Assembly: GCA_009617715.1 (NCBI GenBank)
Contig: VTFK01000649.1
Location: 1 to 64,000, forward strand
Source: Plectrocnemia conspersa
Taxonomy: Eukaryota > Arthropoda > Insecta > Trichoptera > Polycentropodidae
Length of the DNA: 64,000 nt
Direction of reading: 5' to 3'
Within the stretch, counting starts at the first letter, position 1, and every line of letters begins with the position of its first letter. The notes beneath the pieces are model-generated. The model saw nothing but the letters and a program-made list of their open reading frames with translations. It ran no database searches and had not been told where the DNA came from. The position numbers were made by a program, and so were the translations under genes. Shown here piece after piece: positions 1 to 11,337 of this stretch.

Positions 1-3000
1 ACATACTATTACAAAAAAAAGTAGTAAAACGAATCAAAGCAATAAAACGTAGAATCGCTATATTTACTATTGTATAAATGCAATATAAAATAGTGATACA
101 TAAATAGCAACAAAAATGATTATGGAAAAGTACGTAATATTATCTCACTAACAGGTAAATACTTATAAATTAACAAATGTGTATTAAAATGAACTCACTA
201 CTTAAAGGATTAAGCGGAATCACAGCTCCAAAACCAATCGACTGTCGGACGACAACTCTGGAGCACGAGGCGCTGTTGGTTAGCCTCCAAATAAATCAGA
301 ACAATTAGTTTTGAACATCCCTCTAGAATAGATTATTCAGACTCGTAAATTATCGAGTTATAAAAAATGCCGCCATTTGTTATAATCTTGAAAAATAATA
401 TAGAAATCGATTGAACCCAAAAACATTGTACAAGAAACTGTACAATGACAAAAAAACCTTAATGTTGCTTAAAATTTTAAGGCCAATTTTGCGGTCAAAA
501 TAGCTGCTGAAAAAGCTGGAAATTTTTTTTTTTATTATGCATATGTAAAATACGACACATATATGAAAATGTAGCTGCCGTAACAGGTCTTGAAAATTTG
601 AGTCTTTGCTAGTGTCGGCGAAATATTATCGGCTGTGATCTGTCGTGATATGATGCTGGACTATCCGCTGATATGCCTCGTGCTGGATCTTGTGGTTGAA
701 TCTCGGAAGCGTTTTTCTCCGCCTGCCTCTCTTTCTCTCTCTCTCACACGCCTGTCTATTTCCCTTTGATCAAAAGTCACATATTTTATATTACTGATTC
801 AAGTTAGAAGGCCAATTTCATTCGCGAAATATGCTTACACCGCAAAACTGAAACTTCTAGCTGACCACTTTTGGTGATTCTTAACAAAGGGACAAAAATA
901 ACAATAGTACTTTTGCGTATGTTAAAACGCATTGTCTATCGCGCACCATTTTCATACAAAAGGGTAATTTTTCCGCTACTTATGAGTGATTATAAGTGAT
1001 CTAGGGACGAATGTTCTAATAAGTAATGCGTCAAATAATAAATATTAAAGCAATTCCTTAGTTCCGAGCTCTCTCATTGTTAAAGCCTTACTTTCGAGAC
1101 GAGTTGATATTTCTCTTAATATTTTTGAAATGGTCGCTAGTTAAAGTTAGTTGCGCAATTAACTTTTGTGCGGATTAGTGACGCGAAATACAACTGAAAT
1201 AGGAAACTACTAAAAAAGTTTTAAATTTTTTCCTCTCGCCTCCAGCTATTGCAATACGCTGCATGAAGAAAAACTTCCCAATTTAATATTGAAATATTTT
1301 TTGCAACCTTTGGATAAGCGTTGTCGTGCAGCAGCTTGTGTGGCATCAGTAATGAGTCGTTCTTACCGTGAGTTTGCGGCGTAAATTTAACTCATTCTGA
1401 ACTTTTAAATTGTTTTAGCGAACAGATTGCTCGCTGCAAAATGATTACATGATTGAAAGTATGTTATGATCACGCGCCCATGGTACGAGGCACCGACAGG
1501 CACACGCGTTTTCGTCGTGGTCGCCAAATAAAGTGCTGATCTTGCAACTGCTACGTGAGACAGTGTGTCATCTAGATTGTGGTTACAAGTTAACTAAATA
1601 AATTATCCCTAACAGTATCGTCTAGAATTTATCGATTTAGAAGTTTTTATGTATTATACATACATATATGATTAGGGAAATGGGAGGAGATCAAAGATCC
1701 TCCCCTTTCCCGTCTTCTTGATTAACCATAGATAATTTGGAGCGAAGCTGGAATAATATGTGATGCGTCAACCCAGCAACAATAGAATTTGTCGGTTTAT
1801 TAAACTGCTCGGAAAAACTGTTTTCATTGGCTTTTTTCTGTCTATTTTCAAAGCGGGCGGTTATAGCAATATAATATTTTAAGGCTAACTGCGGCGGATA
1901 GAAAATACATTAATGGTCCATTATCCTCAACATTAATTTTGGGTATGTAGTTTTTTGCACGTGCATCAGAAAAACAAATTCCTTGTCTAGTGATTTAATT
2001 AGTATGTTTAAAATGGCCGTCTGAGTTCCTAATCTAAACAATAAATTATTCTGTGAAACAAGACATTACTGCTGAAATTCATTAGAAGAAATGTGGCAAA
2101 ACAAATGGTAAGACATCTGTTGTCACTGAAAAATTGCAATAATAATGGCGAAAATGATTACCGAAATATAAGCTCGTTGTTAGGATATGCATTGCCGAAT
2201 TCGTTTAGTTCATTATGTTAACAAATAAATAGCGTGGTTAAAAATATTATAAGTCAATCCCAAAATTAAATACTAATATTTGTTTTCCGAATATCCTTCG
2301 TAATATCAAACTATAAATTTAAAAGTAAATAATATAAGTTATAATTAAAATATAGGTTTGTCTTGATAGAAAAAATGAACCACATACTTTAGATCAAAAG
2401 ATGCATTCTCTAATTAGCAAAATTACAATCGAGTTAAATAATGCATTAAATAAAAAATATTTTATACCTAAGAAACCCCTTTCATACATCCAATTAACAA
2501 ATATGGAAATAAAAGCGTATGTAAATCATTACACTTAATATTATACCTTGATTCACCTACATTATTTGATGAATAAATAAATTAGTAGTTAATTTAGATT
2601 ATTAAAGCTATTTTCGAAAGCAGATTATAAATAACAAGTAATATAAGAAATAAATATACAAAGTCGCTGTGTTTTTATATATTAATATGAAATTTAATAT
2701 CGATAACAAGATAATAACCTAATAAATAAAATAGATAAATAAGAAAATGCTAGCTTTAGAACTCAATTTATTATGCTAAAAAATTTTAAATTACACATAA
2801 TTTACCAAAATAAATAAATACTGTAAGCATTTAAATTACGATTGGTAAACATATTTCAAACAAATTATTAAAAAAAAATGATAAATCTCAATGTTCAACA
2901 ATGCTCTGAGCTTCATATTCTACTAGGACTATAGTAGTACAATACGTAACTATTTTGCTTTGTAAATTTTAGCAATAAGATTTCTGTAATATTTGATTAT

Positions 3001-4172
3001 TATACGTATTGGGCATTTAGTAGTTATATTCCCTAGTTGCTATTTAAACCAATACAATTTTTATAGTCGTTAAGTGCTTCAATATTCAGCACACACTTGA
3101 ATACAGATGCATGCATATATAATTGAAAATGTGCGTGCTTCACCAATTAAAATACACAGAGACGTAAACAATATTATCATTTGCAGCAATAAGCAATAAT
3201 AAATCTATATCAATAACAAATTACTTACTGGTGCAATCGATGAATAATTTAATAGATTATTTAAAACTCCACAATCGGCAACTATATAAGAAAAGCAAGA
3301 AATCAATTAATTTAAATAAAATATTCCAGGCTTATCTAATTATGCTGATCCTTAAGTATACTATGTTCAGTGACAATGGAAATTTTCAGTGACAAAACTT
3401 CTCGAGAGAAGTTTTTTAATTATTACTAACCATTTTTTATATATGAGATTGTCATACACATCATCCAACGATAAATATAAAACTCAACTTATTATTTATT
3501 ATAAAAATATATATATTCGAATTTTAAAATGTTAAATTACTGTTCTCTAATATTCAATAAAGTAATAGAATCAATCTATTTCATTCAAAATTCAACTTTT
3601 ATAATGTGATAACTCATATAAATCAGGATATATAGCAGGATTTTGAAAATTTCATGTCGGGTTTTATGATTTTTTTAAAAAAAATAAAATATAATATTAT
3701 AAATTCATGTTTTTATTGCAGTTTTTGTTGTATGCACATTATATAGCGATATAATTTTAGATAAAAAAGTATGTAACTTATACAAGAGTATTAGTGTCAA
3801 GGATCCAATATCACTAATCACTATATAACTATAGCACATTCACAATATTCATATTTTTTTAATATTATATCACGTTTTTTACACCACGACTATTATTATT
3901 CACACAATTTTTTTAAACATTACTTATATAATATTTTAAAAAATTCGTTACAAACACTATGAAAGTTTTTATAACACGTTTTACACAACAGTGATAAACT
4001 CGTCGCGCGATTGCGAAAAAGTCGAATGGAAAATTTTACGATCAAACAAACAGAGATAACCATGAGATGTTGAGATGAATTATTATAATATAAAGTTAAA
4101 GTAATTTAATAAAATATTTAAATAATATATAAATATTAGATTTATAGTTAAAAAAATATTTTAGTTCAAATT
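1..4172. other. AT-rich intergenic region, no gene recognised
   Basis: No open reading frame longer than about 60 codons and no recognisable protein was seen on either strand. The part around 540-1620 is less AT-rich and resembles 6170-6930 (entered separately). The rest (1620-4170) is AT-rich with many short homopolymers. Confidence 0.6.
540..1620 (+). repeat. Diverged direct repeat, copy 1 (partner 6170-6930)
   Basis: Several blocks recur in the same order about 5.6 kb downstream. One is CTCCGCCTGC followed by a pyrimidine-rich run and GTCACATATT. Another is a block near 1060-1110 (CCGAGCTCTCTCA ... ACTTTCGAGACG ... TTGATA) that matches 6788-6845. A third is CTAGATTGTG ... AAATAAAT near 1571-1605, matching 6899-6920. 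Similarity is patchy. It could be diverged LTRs, an old segmental duplication or related non-coding exons. Aligned by eye. Confidence 0.35.
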
Positions 4173-4410
4173 TTAATTATTTCGCGCAAAAATCGCCCGT
4201 TTTTTATCGCGTAGCTTTTGCGCAGCACGAGCTCGCGCGACACGAGCAAAAGTCTCTCTGAGAGCTACGTACTTAGCTACGACTATGCGCTCTGTACGAG
4301 AGCCTTGTTTCAAGCACCGCAGACATCTACGTTTGTCTCGTTCTAACGCACTGTACACAGAACAGTCGTCGCGATCGCGCCTATATCGCATGCTGGCGAT
4401 AGTTCGGCAT
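4173..4410. promoter_or_regulatory. CpG-rich island, possible promoter or 5' exon
   Basis: About 240 bp stand out from the AT-rich surroundings by a high density of CpG (TCGCGCAAAAATCGCCCG, GCGCAGCACGAGCTCGCGCG, GTCGTCGCGATCGCGCC). Both strands carry short open frames (72 and 61 codons) that resemble nothing I know and look like a by-product of base composition. The pattern fits a promoter or 5' untranslated exon of a gene on either strand, but no coding exon could be tied to it. Confidence 0.3.
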
Positions 4411-4716
4411 TTAATTTATTCAAAACACAACAAACAAGATAATCATGCTACATCACGTTTTAAATTATAAAACATGTCGGTGAATACCGAGTAAAACATC
4501 TCATGAAAATGTTTTTGAAGAATATGCACCAGTGGTTGCTTTTCATAGAAATCATTACGCCACATCATAAAATTTTAAATCTGCAAATGACAATTGTTTG
4601 TCTAATAAAACATTAAAAATCATCAGAACACCCAGAATTGCACAATAGCCATACATACTTTCAAAAGCTAACAAATAGCAAAAACTTACTCAACCCTTTT
4701 CTTACGCTTACGCTTC

Positions 4717-5350
4717 GAAACTCGTCTATACAAACAGTAAAAGTCTTGCATCATATTACATTAAATGAATATTTCTTTGTTCTGAAAACGTCATGAGAAA
4801 CAATATATCACCAGAAGACAAATAGCAACTTAAGGTCACAATATTCCCGTTGCGCAATTCACCTTAGAAATATCCATCAAGCAAATGAGTATACTTATTT
4901 CATTGTTCTAATAAGCAAGGGCAACGATTGTCTGGATGATTGTGATTGGTGAGCAGGCTTTGCAGCCCTGAATACTTAAGCCTGGACTCCAATGAGGAAT
5001 GGGCAGTCACAAGTAGTCACCTGGCAGACTCCAGCAGACACTCGAACAGACGCCCGCCCGCCCGAAGACAACATACTCTCATGGACGCTCACATCCTAAG
5101 AGGGACTCCACCATACAAGCACCGTAGCAGAGAGGGATCAACCGCTGCCACGCCACCTACATAACCTCTAAAGATATTCCACCGACAACATCCCTTCGCC
5201 AGCTTCTCCACCACTGTTCGGAAAAAGCATCTTGCCAATCATAGTCCGTCGCAGTATGTAATATAATCTAATAATATTCTCACTAGTTTCTACCCCTGCG
5301 TCTTACTGGCTGCAAAGTCACACCCCTTAAAGTTTCAATACCTGAAAATC
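4717..5350 (+). mobile_element. LTR-like dispersed repeat (family Y), copy A
   Basis: This segment matches 54700-55290 (reverse complement) over nearly its whole length and matches 14372-14475 at its 3' end. Shared landmarks in order: GAATATTTCTTTGT, GATTGTGATT.GTCAGCA/GTGAGCA, TTTGCAGCCCTGAATACTTAA, CCAGCTTCTCCACCAC, GTAATATAA, and TTACTGGCTGC.AAGTCACACCCCTTAAAG. Copy B is followed by a primer-binding-site-like stretch, which suggests the family is the long terminal repeat of a gypsy/mag-type retrotransposon. No internal coding region lies beside this copy, so it may be a solo LTR. The 72-codon ORF inside it (4946-5164) is not treated as a gene. Confidence 0.6.
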
Positions 5351-5359
5351 TCATCCACT

Positions 5360-6169
5360 ATTCGTCTATATTTCCTCTAAAAACGTTTCTCAAAAAATAT
5401 GCGACAAGACGTCCCATAACTCGACGGGCACGAATCACGCCTCAAGCCCTCGACATCATCACCAAACAAATCATTAGCACGAATCATTTTCAAGATTTTC
5501 ATTAACAAATCATTTTCAAGATTCAGCAATATTGATTAATCTACATTTTTGGTACATTCTTTCAGTGTCTAACAAACTAAAAAATTACGCCCCTCGGTCA
5601 CTAATTCCATAAAAAAACATTATTTTTGCCCACTTTAAGACTTAGATTAATGCACAACAAAAATCTTTGTTACATGCACGCTCAAATCGATTTTTATACT
5701 AGGGGTCGATTTATTTACACTTTGCCACTTTTATTGAAAAATTCACGTAGCTTTAATGTTAGAACAGCAAGAAGTTGATGCTAATTTTTTTTCTTATTCT
5801 CTGATGAAGCACATTTCCACCTCTCTGTGTATATTCATAAGCAAAATTGACGCATTTGGGGCGAGGAAAATCCATTTTATTACATGCCTAAAAAAAGGGT
5901 CTGTTTGGTGCAATCGTGGTCAGGCGGCATCATTGGGCCTTACTTTTTTTTGAAAACGATGAAGGTCAGATTGTAACAGTCAATGATGAGCGAGGAGAGT
6001 GCAACGTTGGACGTTTTGCGGGAAAAGTTCCCAGGTCACACGTTTTGGAAACATCAACTGACTGCCGAGATCATGCGATTTAACTTTGTTGGATTTTTTT
6101 GTGAGGTTACGATAAGTTTCGTGCCTACGCCCGAAACGTTTAAAGTGCATTTATTTAAATAACACGAAT
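5360..6169. other. Intergenic, nothing recognised
   Basis: No gene, RNA or repeat that I recognise. A 65-codon ORF at 5756-5953 has no family signature and is probably chance. Confidence 0.5.
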
Positions 6170-6930
6170 AATGTAGATGATATATGATACATATATGAAT
6201 ATTTCTTATATTTCGGGGTTTGAGGCCGCAGGGATGAGAATTAACGCCTGAAAAATATTAATAATTTATTTAAAAGGTACAATTTACCAAAGTAGTGAAA
6301 TAGTGTCAGATCACGAATGCGACTCTTGTTAGTCAGGGAGTCTTCGCCGGTGTGCTGATTTGTATTTGTGGCCTGAGAGCTGGTTGGGTAGCTGAAATTG
6401 TCGTCGTGATACTTTCCAAATGATCAGCCTCCGCCTGCGCCTACCCGTTTCTCTGCAGTGTCACATATTCTAAAATGATCATTAGAGACAACTCTTTCGA
6501 ATCAAAATAAGATTTTTTACGAACCAATTGTATCGCTTCTTGAACTCACCTCCAAAATATGTTCACGCCTTAAAAGAAAACATGGTCTAGAATCTAGACC
6601 ACGTTTTCTTTTATCTAGAATTCTAGATGGATACTTTGGCGGTCGTCAACTAGGGAGTTCCAAGAACAGTTGTAATATATGCAGGGTCCAACCAATTGTT
6701 ATATTCTTCGGCGCGTGCCTCCTTACACAATGAATAGTGTTTTCTCTGTGGTCGTGCAATGTTTATAATTGTTGACGCTCTTCTTTTGTGGTACCGAGAT
6801 CTTTCTCACTTTGTGCAATGTAACTTTCGAAACGGATTGATACTTATGTTGTGTGGGTGATCTCTCTTTTTTTTATTCAAGTGGTCATTGTGGTGACCTC
6901 TAAATTGTGATCAAATAAATGATTTTCATT
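6170..6930 (+). repeat. Diverged direct repeat, copy 2 (partner 540-1620)
   Basis: Shares ordered blocks with 540-1620: CTCCGCCTGC followed by GTCACATATTCTA (6429-6476), CCGAGATCTTTCTCACTT ... ACTTTCGAAACG ... TTGATA, and CTAAATTGTGATCAAATAAAT near the end. The pair is in the same orientation. Divergence is high and the boundaries are approximate. Confidence 0.35.
6571..6628. repeat. Two adjacent palindromes
   Basis: 6571-6591 and 6593-6613 form a 43-bp near-perfect palindrome: 20 of 21 arm positions pair around one central base, built on TCTAGA-A-TCTAGA. Immediately downstream, 6613-6628 is a second, perfect 16-bp palindrome, ATCTAGAATTCTAGAT. Arms this long and this close would form a cruciform or hairpin. 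No flanking target duplication was seen. Confidence 0.85.
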
Positions 6931-9900
6931 TAAATTTATATTACATTACATACTATGAAAAATATGTTGATACCCATAGAGATATCCGAACAGAAAACAC
7001 AAGAATATATGTTATACTCAAACAGATATTGCAGATGTTACTCTGCTACCCTCTATCTCTGCCGCTCTTTCCCAGACTATTATATACGACACATACGACA
7101 TAAGTGTATGTTATTAAGCTATCTGAAAAGTTATTTTAACATTAAAAACGGATAAACCGTCTTTGAGATATTCGTGGACAAACATACAAACACACATTTT
7201 TATTAGAGCTCATTTGTATATTAACTGGTGGACGGTTTTAATTATTTTTTGATGTATTAAAATATGTCAGTTACGGTCGCTGATAATTTACATGTATTTT
7301 TTGAATTTTTTAGTGATATATGTATAATTAAAGCATAGTCTTAGCAACAAAAAATATATATAAATATATATTTGAAACAGCAAAATAGATAAGATAATTA
7401 AACTTCGTTACATTTTCTAACAATGGTTTACTATCATAAAATTTTCCTCGATTAATTATGCTTCACAACAAAAGATAAAAAAGGTTACAATAACTAATAA
7501 ATAGAAAATTTAAATATTTGAACTATAAACCATTGCAAAATTCGTAGTATAATATACTACAATAATATTAATATTAATTATATTTTCTCTACATTATTTA
7601 TTGTAAATCACGTCATAAATTTAAAGTATTTTTTCCTTCAATTTAATGACTACTGATTAAGAATATTGATGTCGCACTAATAACCCCACAGTTAACAATG
7701 AAAAACATGTTTTATGTGAAAGTAATCATTTATAAACAAAACGCATAGTTGTATGCGAAATTTCTATATATGTTGTATTAAATATGAAAATAATTGTGTT
7801 TAGTTTGAGTTTAGAGATTGGTTTGGAATTTCTAAATTAATTTAAAGTTTAACGAATATGATAATCATTATATATTTTTTTAAATTAAATAAATATTCTA
7901 ACGTTCAAAGAGCAATGTATATAAAAAAAAAAAATGTGTCAGCAGAGCGGGACGGAAGTATACACAACCACAAAAACGTTTTTAATTATATATAGATATG
8001 CAAATCCAATATGAAAACTGGTTAAAGTCAGATTTTGCCAACGAACAAAGGCGTTATCGGCCTGTCTCTTAATTTATGGAAATAATCAGCATTTTCAACA
8101 GGTCAATGAGAGTGCTATATTCAATATTAAACAAGAAAAAAAGAGACAGAAGATAAGCGTCTATCCTTGAAATTGTAACACGATCGGCAGTGATTACATA
8201 AATAATACTTTAAATAAAAACACCATGACCTTAAATTCCGGTAGTCTACAGATAAGTCTATGATTCTGTTCAAGTAACAATCCAGTTAGCAACAAGGAAA
8301 CCCTGTGGCGTGATATTTAGTCATAGTTTTACAACGATTATTAAAATGTTTACTGCCGCATTCATTATCAGGTAAATACATACAACTTAGCAAACATAAA
8401 CTTAAAGGTGCGTCCTCACACTTGATATACACAAAAGGATACTTGCGTAAGTTTTACGTTTTTTCAATACTTCGACTGCGATGTTAATTTAGACTAAAAG
8501 GCTGGAAATTAAAACAGCTTTTAAAGATGTAAAATGTCCATCGATTATCTTACTAAACATTCATGATTATTATTAAAAATTATGTATATGTTTTGGCAGT
8601 GGAAATGGATTTGTGGCTGTCGACACGTGTCACACAAATGAAAAAAAATAATGAAATTCCAATAGCCCTAAGCCAGAGAGTTAAGGGATGATGCAGCAAT
8701 GGCAATTATAATGAGTCATCCAAGCGTCCAACTTTCGTTACTATACCCTCAGCAGAAGATATTGAAAACGGTTCGTAGTGCGAAGTTGATTTAAAATTCC
8801 ATCTGTCGTGGTACTTAAAAGCGTGATCATTCGCCGATTTCTAAATTATATTCTTTAAATATTATTAAGAATATAAAAATTTAAGCATTTTTACTCGGCT
8901 GACCTCAATCGCAGCATTGCTTGAAATGGCCGTATCAATTCCTAATCCTGATAAGTGCGAGGTTTGTTCAGTGATTCATTTCTTATGAGCAAAAGAAGAA
9001 ACTGCATCTAATTATGACAATGCCGTTAAAAAGAGGATAAAGAGTGTCGTAAATTTAAAGCACTAATAAACTCATTCATTTTGATACGTGTTTAACAATC
9101 AATGAACTTTATAAACAAAGTCAAGAAAATTCCAATTGCGTATTTATTTTACAATGGAATCAAAAACCCAAAGTTGCTAAATATATAATATTGAAAAATA
9201 AAGGGACAATATTAAGTTATCATGAGGGAAAACAAAATTAAATTTCTTTAAGAATACTTTCTGAACTTTGTATTATATAATCATTACCTTCCGAATTTCA
9301 TTGTCTTGATTGTACCGTTATATGTAATCTTTAATATCAACACTTCAAAATTGCAAAAAAGTGTGAGAAATTTTAATATTTAAGCATTTTCTAGATCAAA
9401 GACAAATAGTCGTATCTACAGCTATTATCTACCTGTTATTTCGATTACGATCGATATAGACAGTATTTAAAAACATGCTACAATTAATTATTGAATGTAT
9501 TCAATCATATTTCATGTTTGCTTTCATCTCGAACCAAAGGTAATACTTTTTCACTAAATCGCCTCTCAAACAAATGGCAAATGGTTCATATCGCATCTAA
9601 GTTGTCATCGTTCCAATAACTCATTCTTCTCTCAGCAAATATGCATAGAAAACAAACAGACCAACCGTGCAAATTTAAACTAAAAAATTGTGAACATCTG
9701 CGAAAATAGTGCCTACAATATATTTATTTTCAAGCATGTTTAGTCCACGCGACAAGCTCGTGGTAATCACAAACCGGACACATTTTGGAATTGCGTAACG
9801 ATAAAAGATTTTTGGTACCTATTGCTTTAATTACGTCAAACTATCAACGACCAAAACAGATTATTCTGTCTTTAGAAAAAAGCACATAAAAATATTTTAT

Positions 9901-10580
9901 AATTATTTTCGTAAAAACATTGATTAGATCGTTTGACGTAAAGTCTTTACTAACAAGTTTTTAAATTCAGTGGTGAAACTAGGCTAATCGATAAGAAACA
10001 AATATATGTATTATTGAAATGAAGACACAAAAAAACTGATGTTAATGCACGCAAACATGTTATCGTTTTTATAATTATTTGATCATTGACGTACAAAATT
10101 CAACACAATCGATTTTCCACTTGTTTTTAATAAACTATTTATGAATAATTATGCTTTGATTTATATTTAAAAAAAACATAAGACAAAGAAAAACAAAGAA
10201 ATCCAAAAAGTATACTGTATTAAAATTATTTTAATTTTTAGTTTTAAAGAAAAATTTAAGTCAATATAATTTTAAATAAATTATAAATAGTAATTGTTCA
10301 AATGCGGGTACTTATAATAAATTAATAATTGATGAAAATATTGACAGTAAAAAGTTCGCGAACCATATCTTTTTTTTTCTATTTTTCCACATCGCGTCGT
10401 TGTGCTAAATAAGTCATTTGGGAATAAAACATGCTACGTTTTCACAAGTCACAGAGGACCAAAATACGCAAAAATGAGATATTATTATATAGTTACCGGA
10501 CAATATCAAATAGTCTATTTCCGCCCTTAATTATCGCATTGGCCAAATAATCAAGAATAGGTAAAGCGAATGACCACCCA
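6931..10580. other. Long non-coding stretch, no gene recognised
   Basis: No convincing coding exon on either strand. Parts (about 7950-9800) have a more balanced composition than the surrounding AT-rich DNA and could hold regulatory sequence, but I see no specific element to name. Confidence 0.5.
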
Positions 10581-10589
10581 TAACTCAAA

Positions 10590-10870
10590 GAGGGTATATA
10601 AAAGCGAGCATGCATACTACACTTCTACTATGAACTTATAATATTTCCTTCAGGAACATCCACAAGTCAGAACTTGGCCTTTTACCACTTCGCGTCCGAC
10701 TTGGAACACGTGAAAGTTCAGCCGAACTCATACAAAACAGTAACCCAGAATATCGACTAATATGAACCTAAGGAATCCACTTTCCACTTAATGTCAGATC
10801 TAGTCACGGAACCAAGAGTTCAACTCGATCTTCGGAGGTGACTACGGCAATAACAAATATGTTTTATGTT
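10590..10870 (+). promoter_or_regulatory. TATA-box segment, possible promoter or LTR
   Basis: A canonical TATA box (GGTATATAAAAG, about 10593-10604) sits in a compositionally balanced block. About 30-35 bp downstream is a CTACACTTCTACT start-like stretch, and about 230 bp downstream is GGAGGTGACTACGG, which vaguely resembles an LTR-retrotransposon primer-binding site. No ORF of useful length follows. It may be the promoter of a short or non-coding transcript, or the right half of a decayed LTR. Which of these it is remains uncertain. Confidence 0.35.
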
Positions 10871-11228
10871 TTGAGCAATGTATTACCGACATTAACCTTT
10901 TTATAAATTATAAAGTTATATCAAAAAATGCCAAAATTGATCAACTCCATATATTTTGAATGAATAAATAAAAAAATGGATTTTTTACTATATTTAAAAA
11001 AATAGTTCAGGTTTATTAATAAACAGTATTATTTACCATATTGACGTCACAATCCTATTGACAAGTTTAATGTGCAACAAACATCAATCATTGGGTGATT
11101 TTAATATTTCAATATTTCATTCACTTGCTATGGTGGATTTTTCTATTGAAAATATTTACACAAATGTTTTTATAATGTGCTCAACATAAACTAAAACCGC
11201 TGATGCAAGTTTTCCACTGGCGTTATAA

Positions 11229-11234
11229 TTTATT
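11229..11234 (-). terminator. Candidate polyadenylation signal of MSH4
   Basis: AATAAA on the minus strand about 105 bp downstream of the MSH4 stop codon. It is the first canonical hexamer I noticed in the downstream flank. In DNA this AT-rich such hexamers are common, so the assignment is tentative. Confidence 0.35.
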
Positions 11235-11337
11235 TAAATTAACACTGCTGTTAGAACAAATAAAGCGTTTCACTCGGTTCAATAAATACATTTTGATGAA
11301 ACTAATCAATTGCATAATACAACTAAATAAAGATTTT

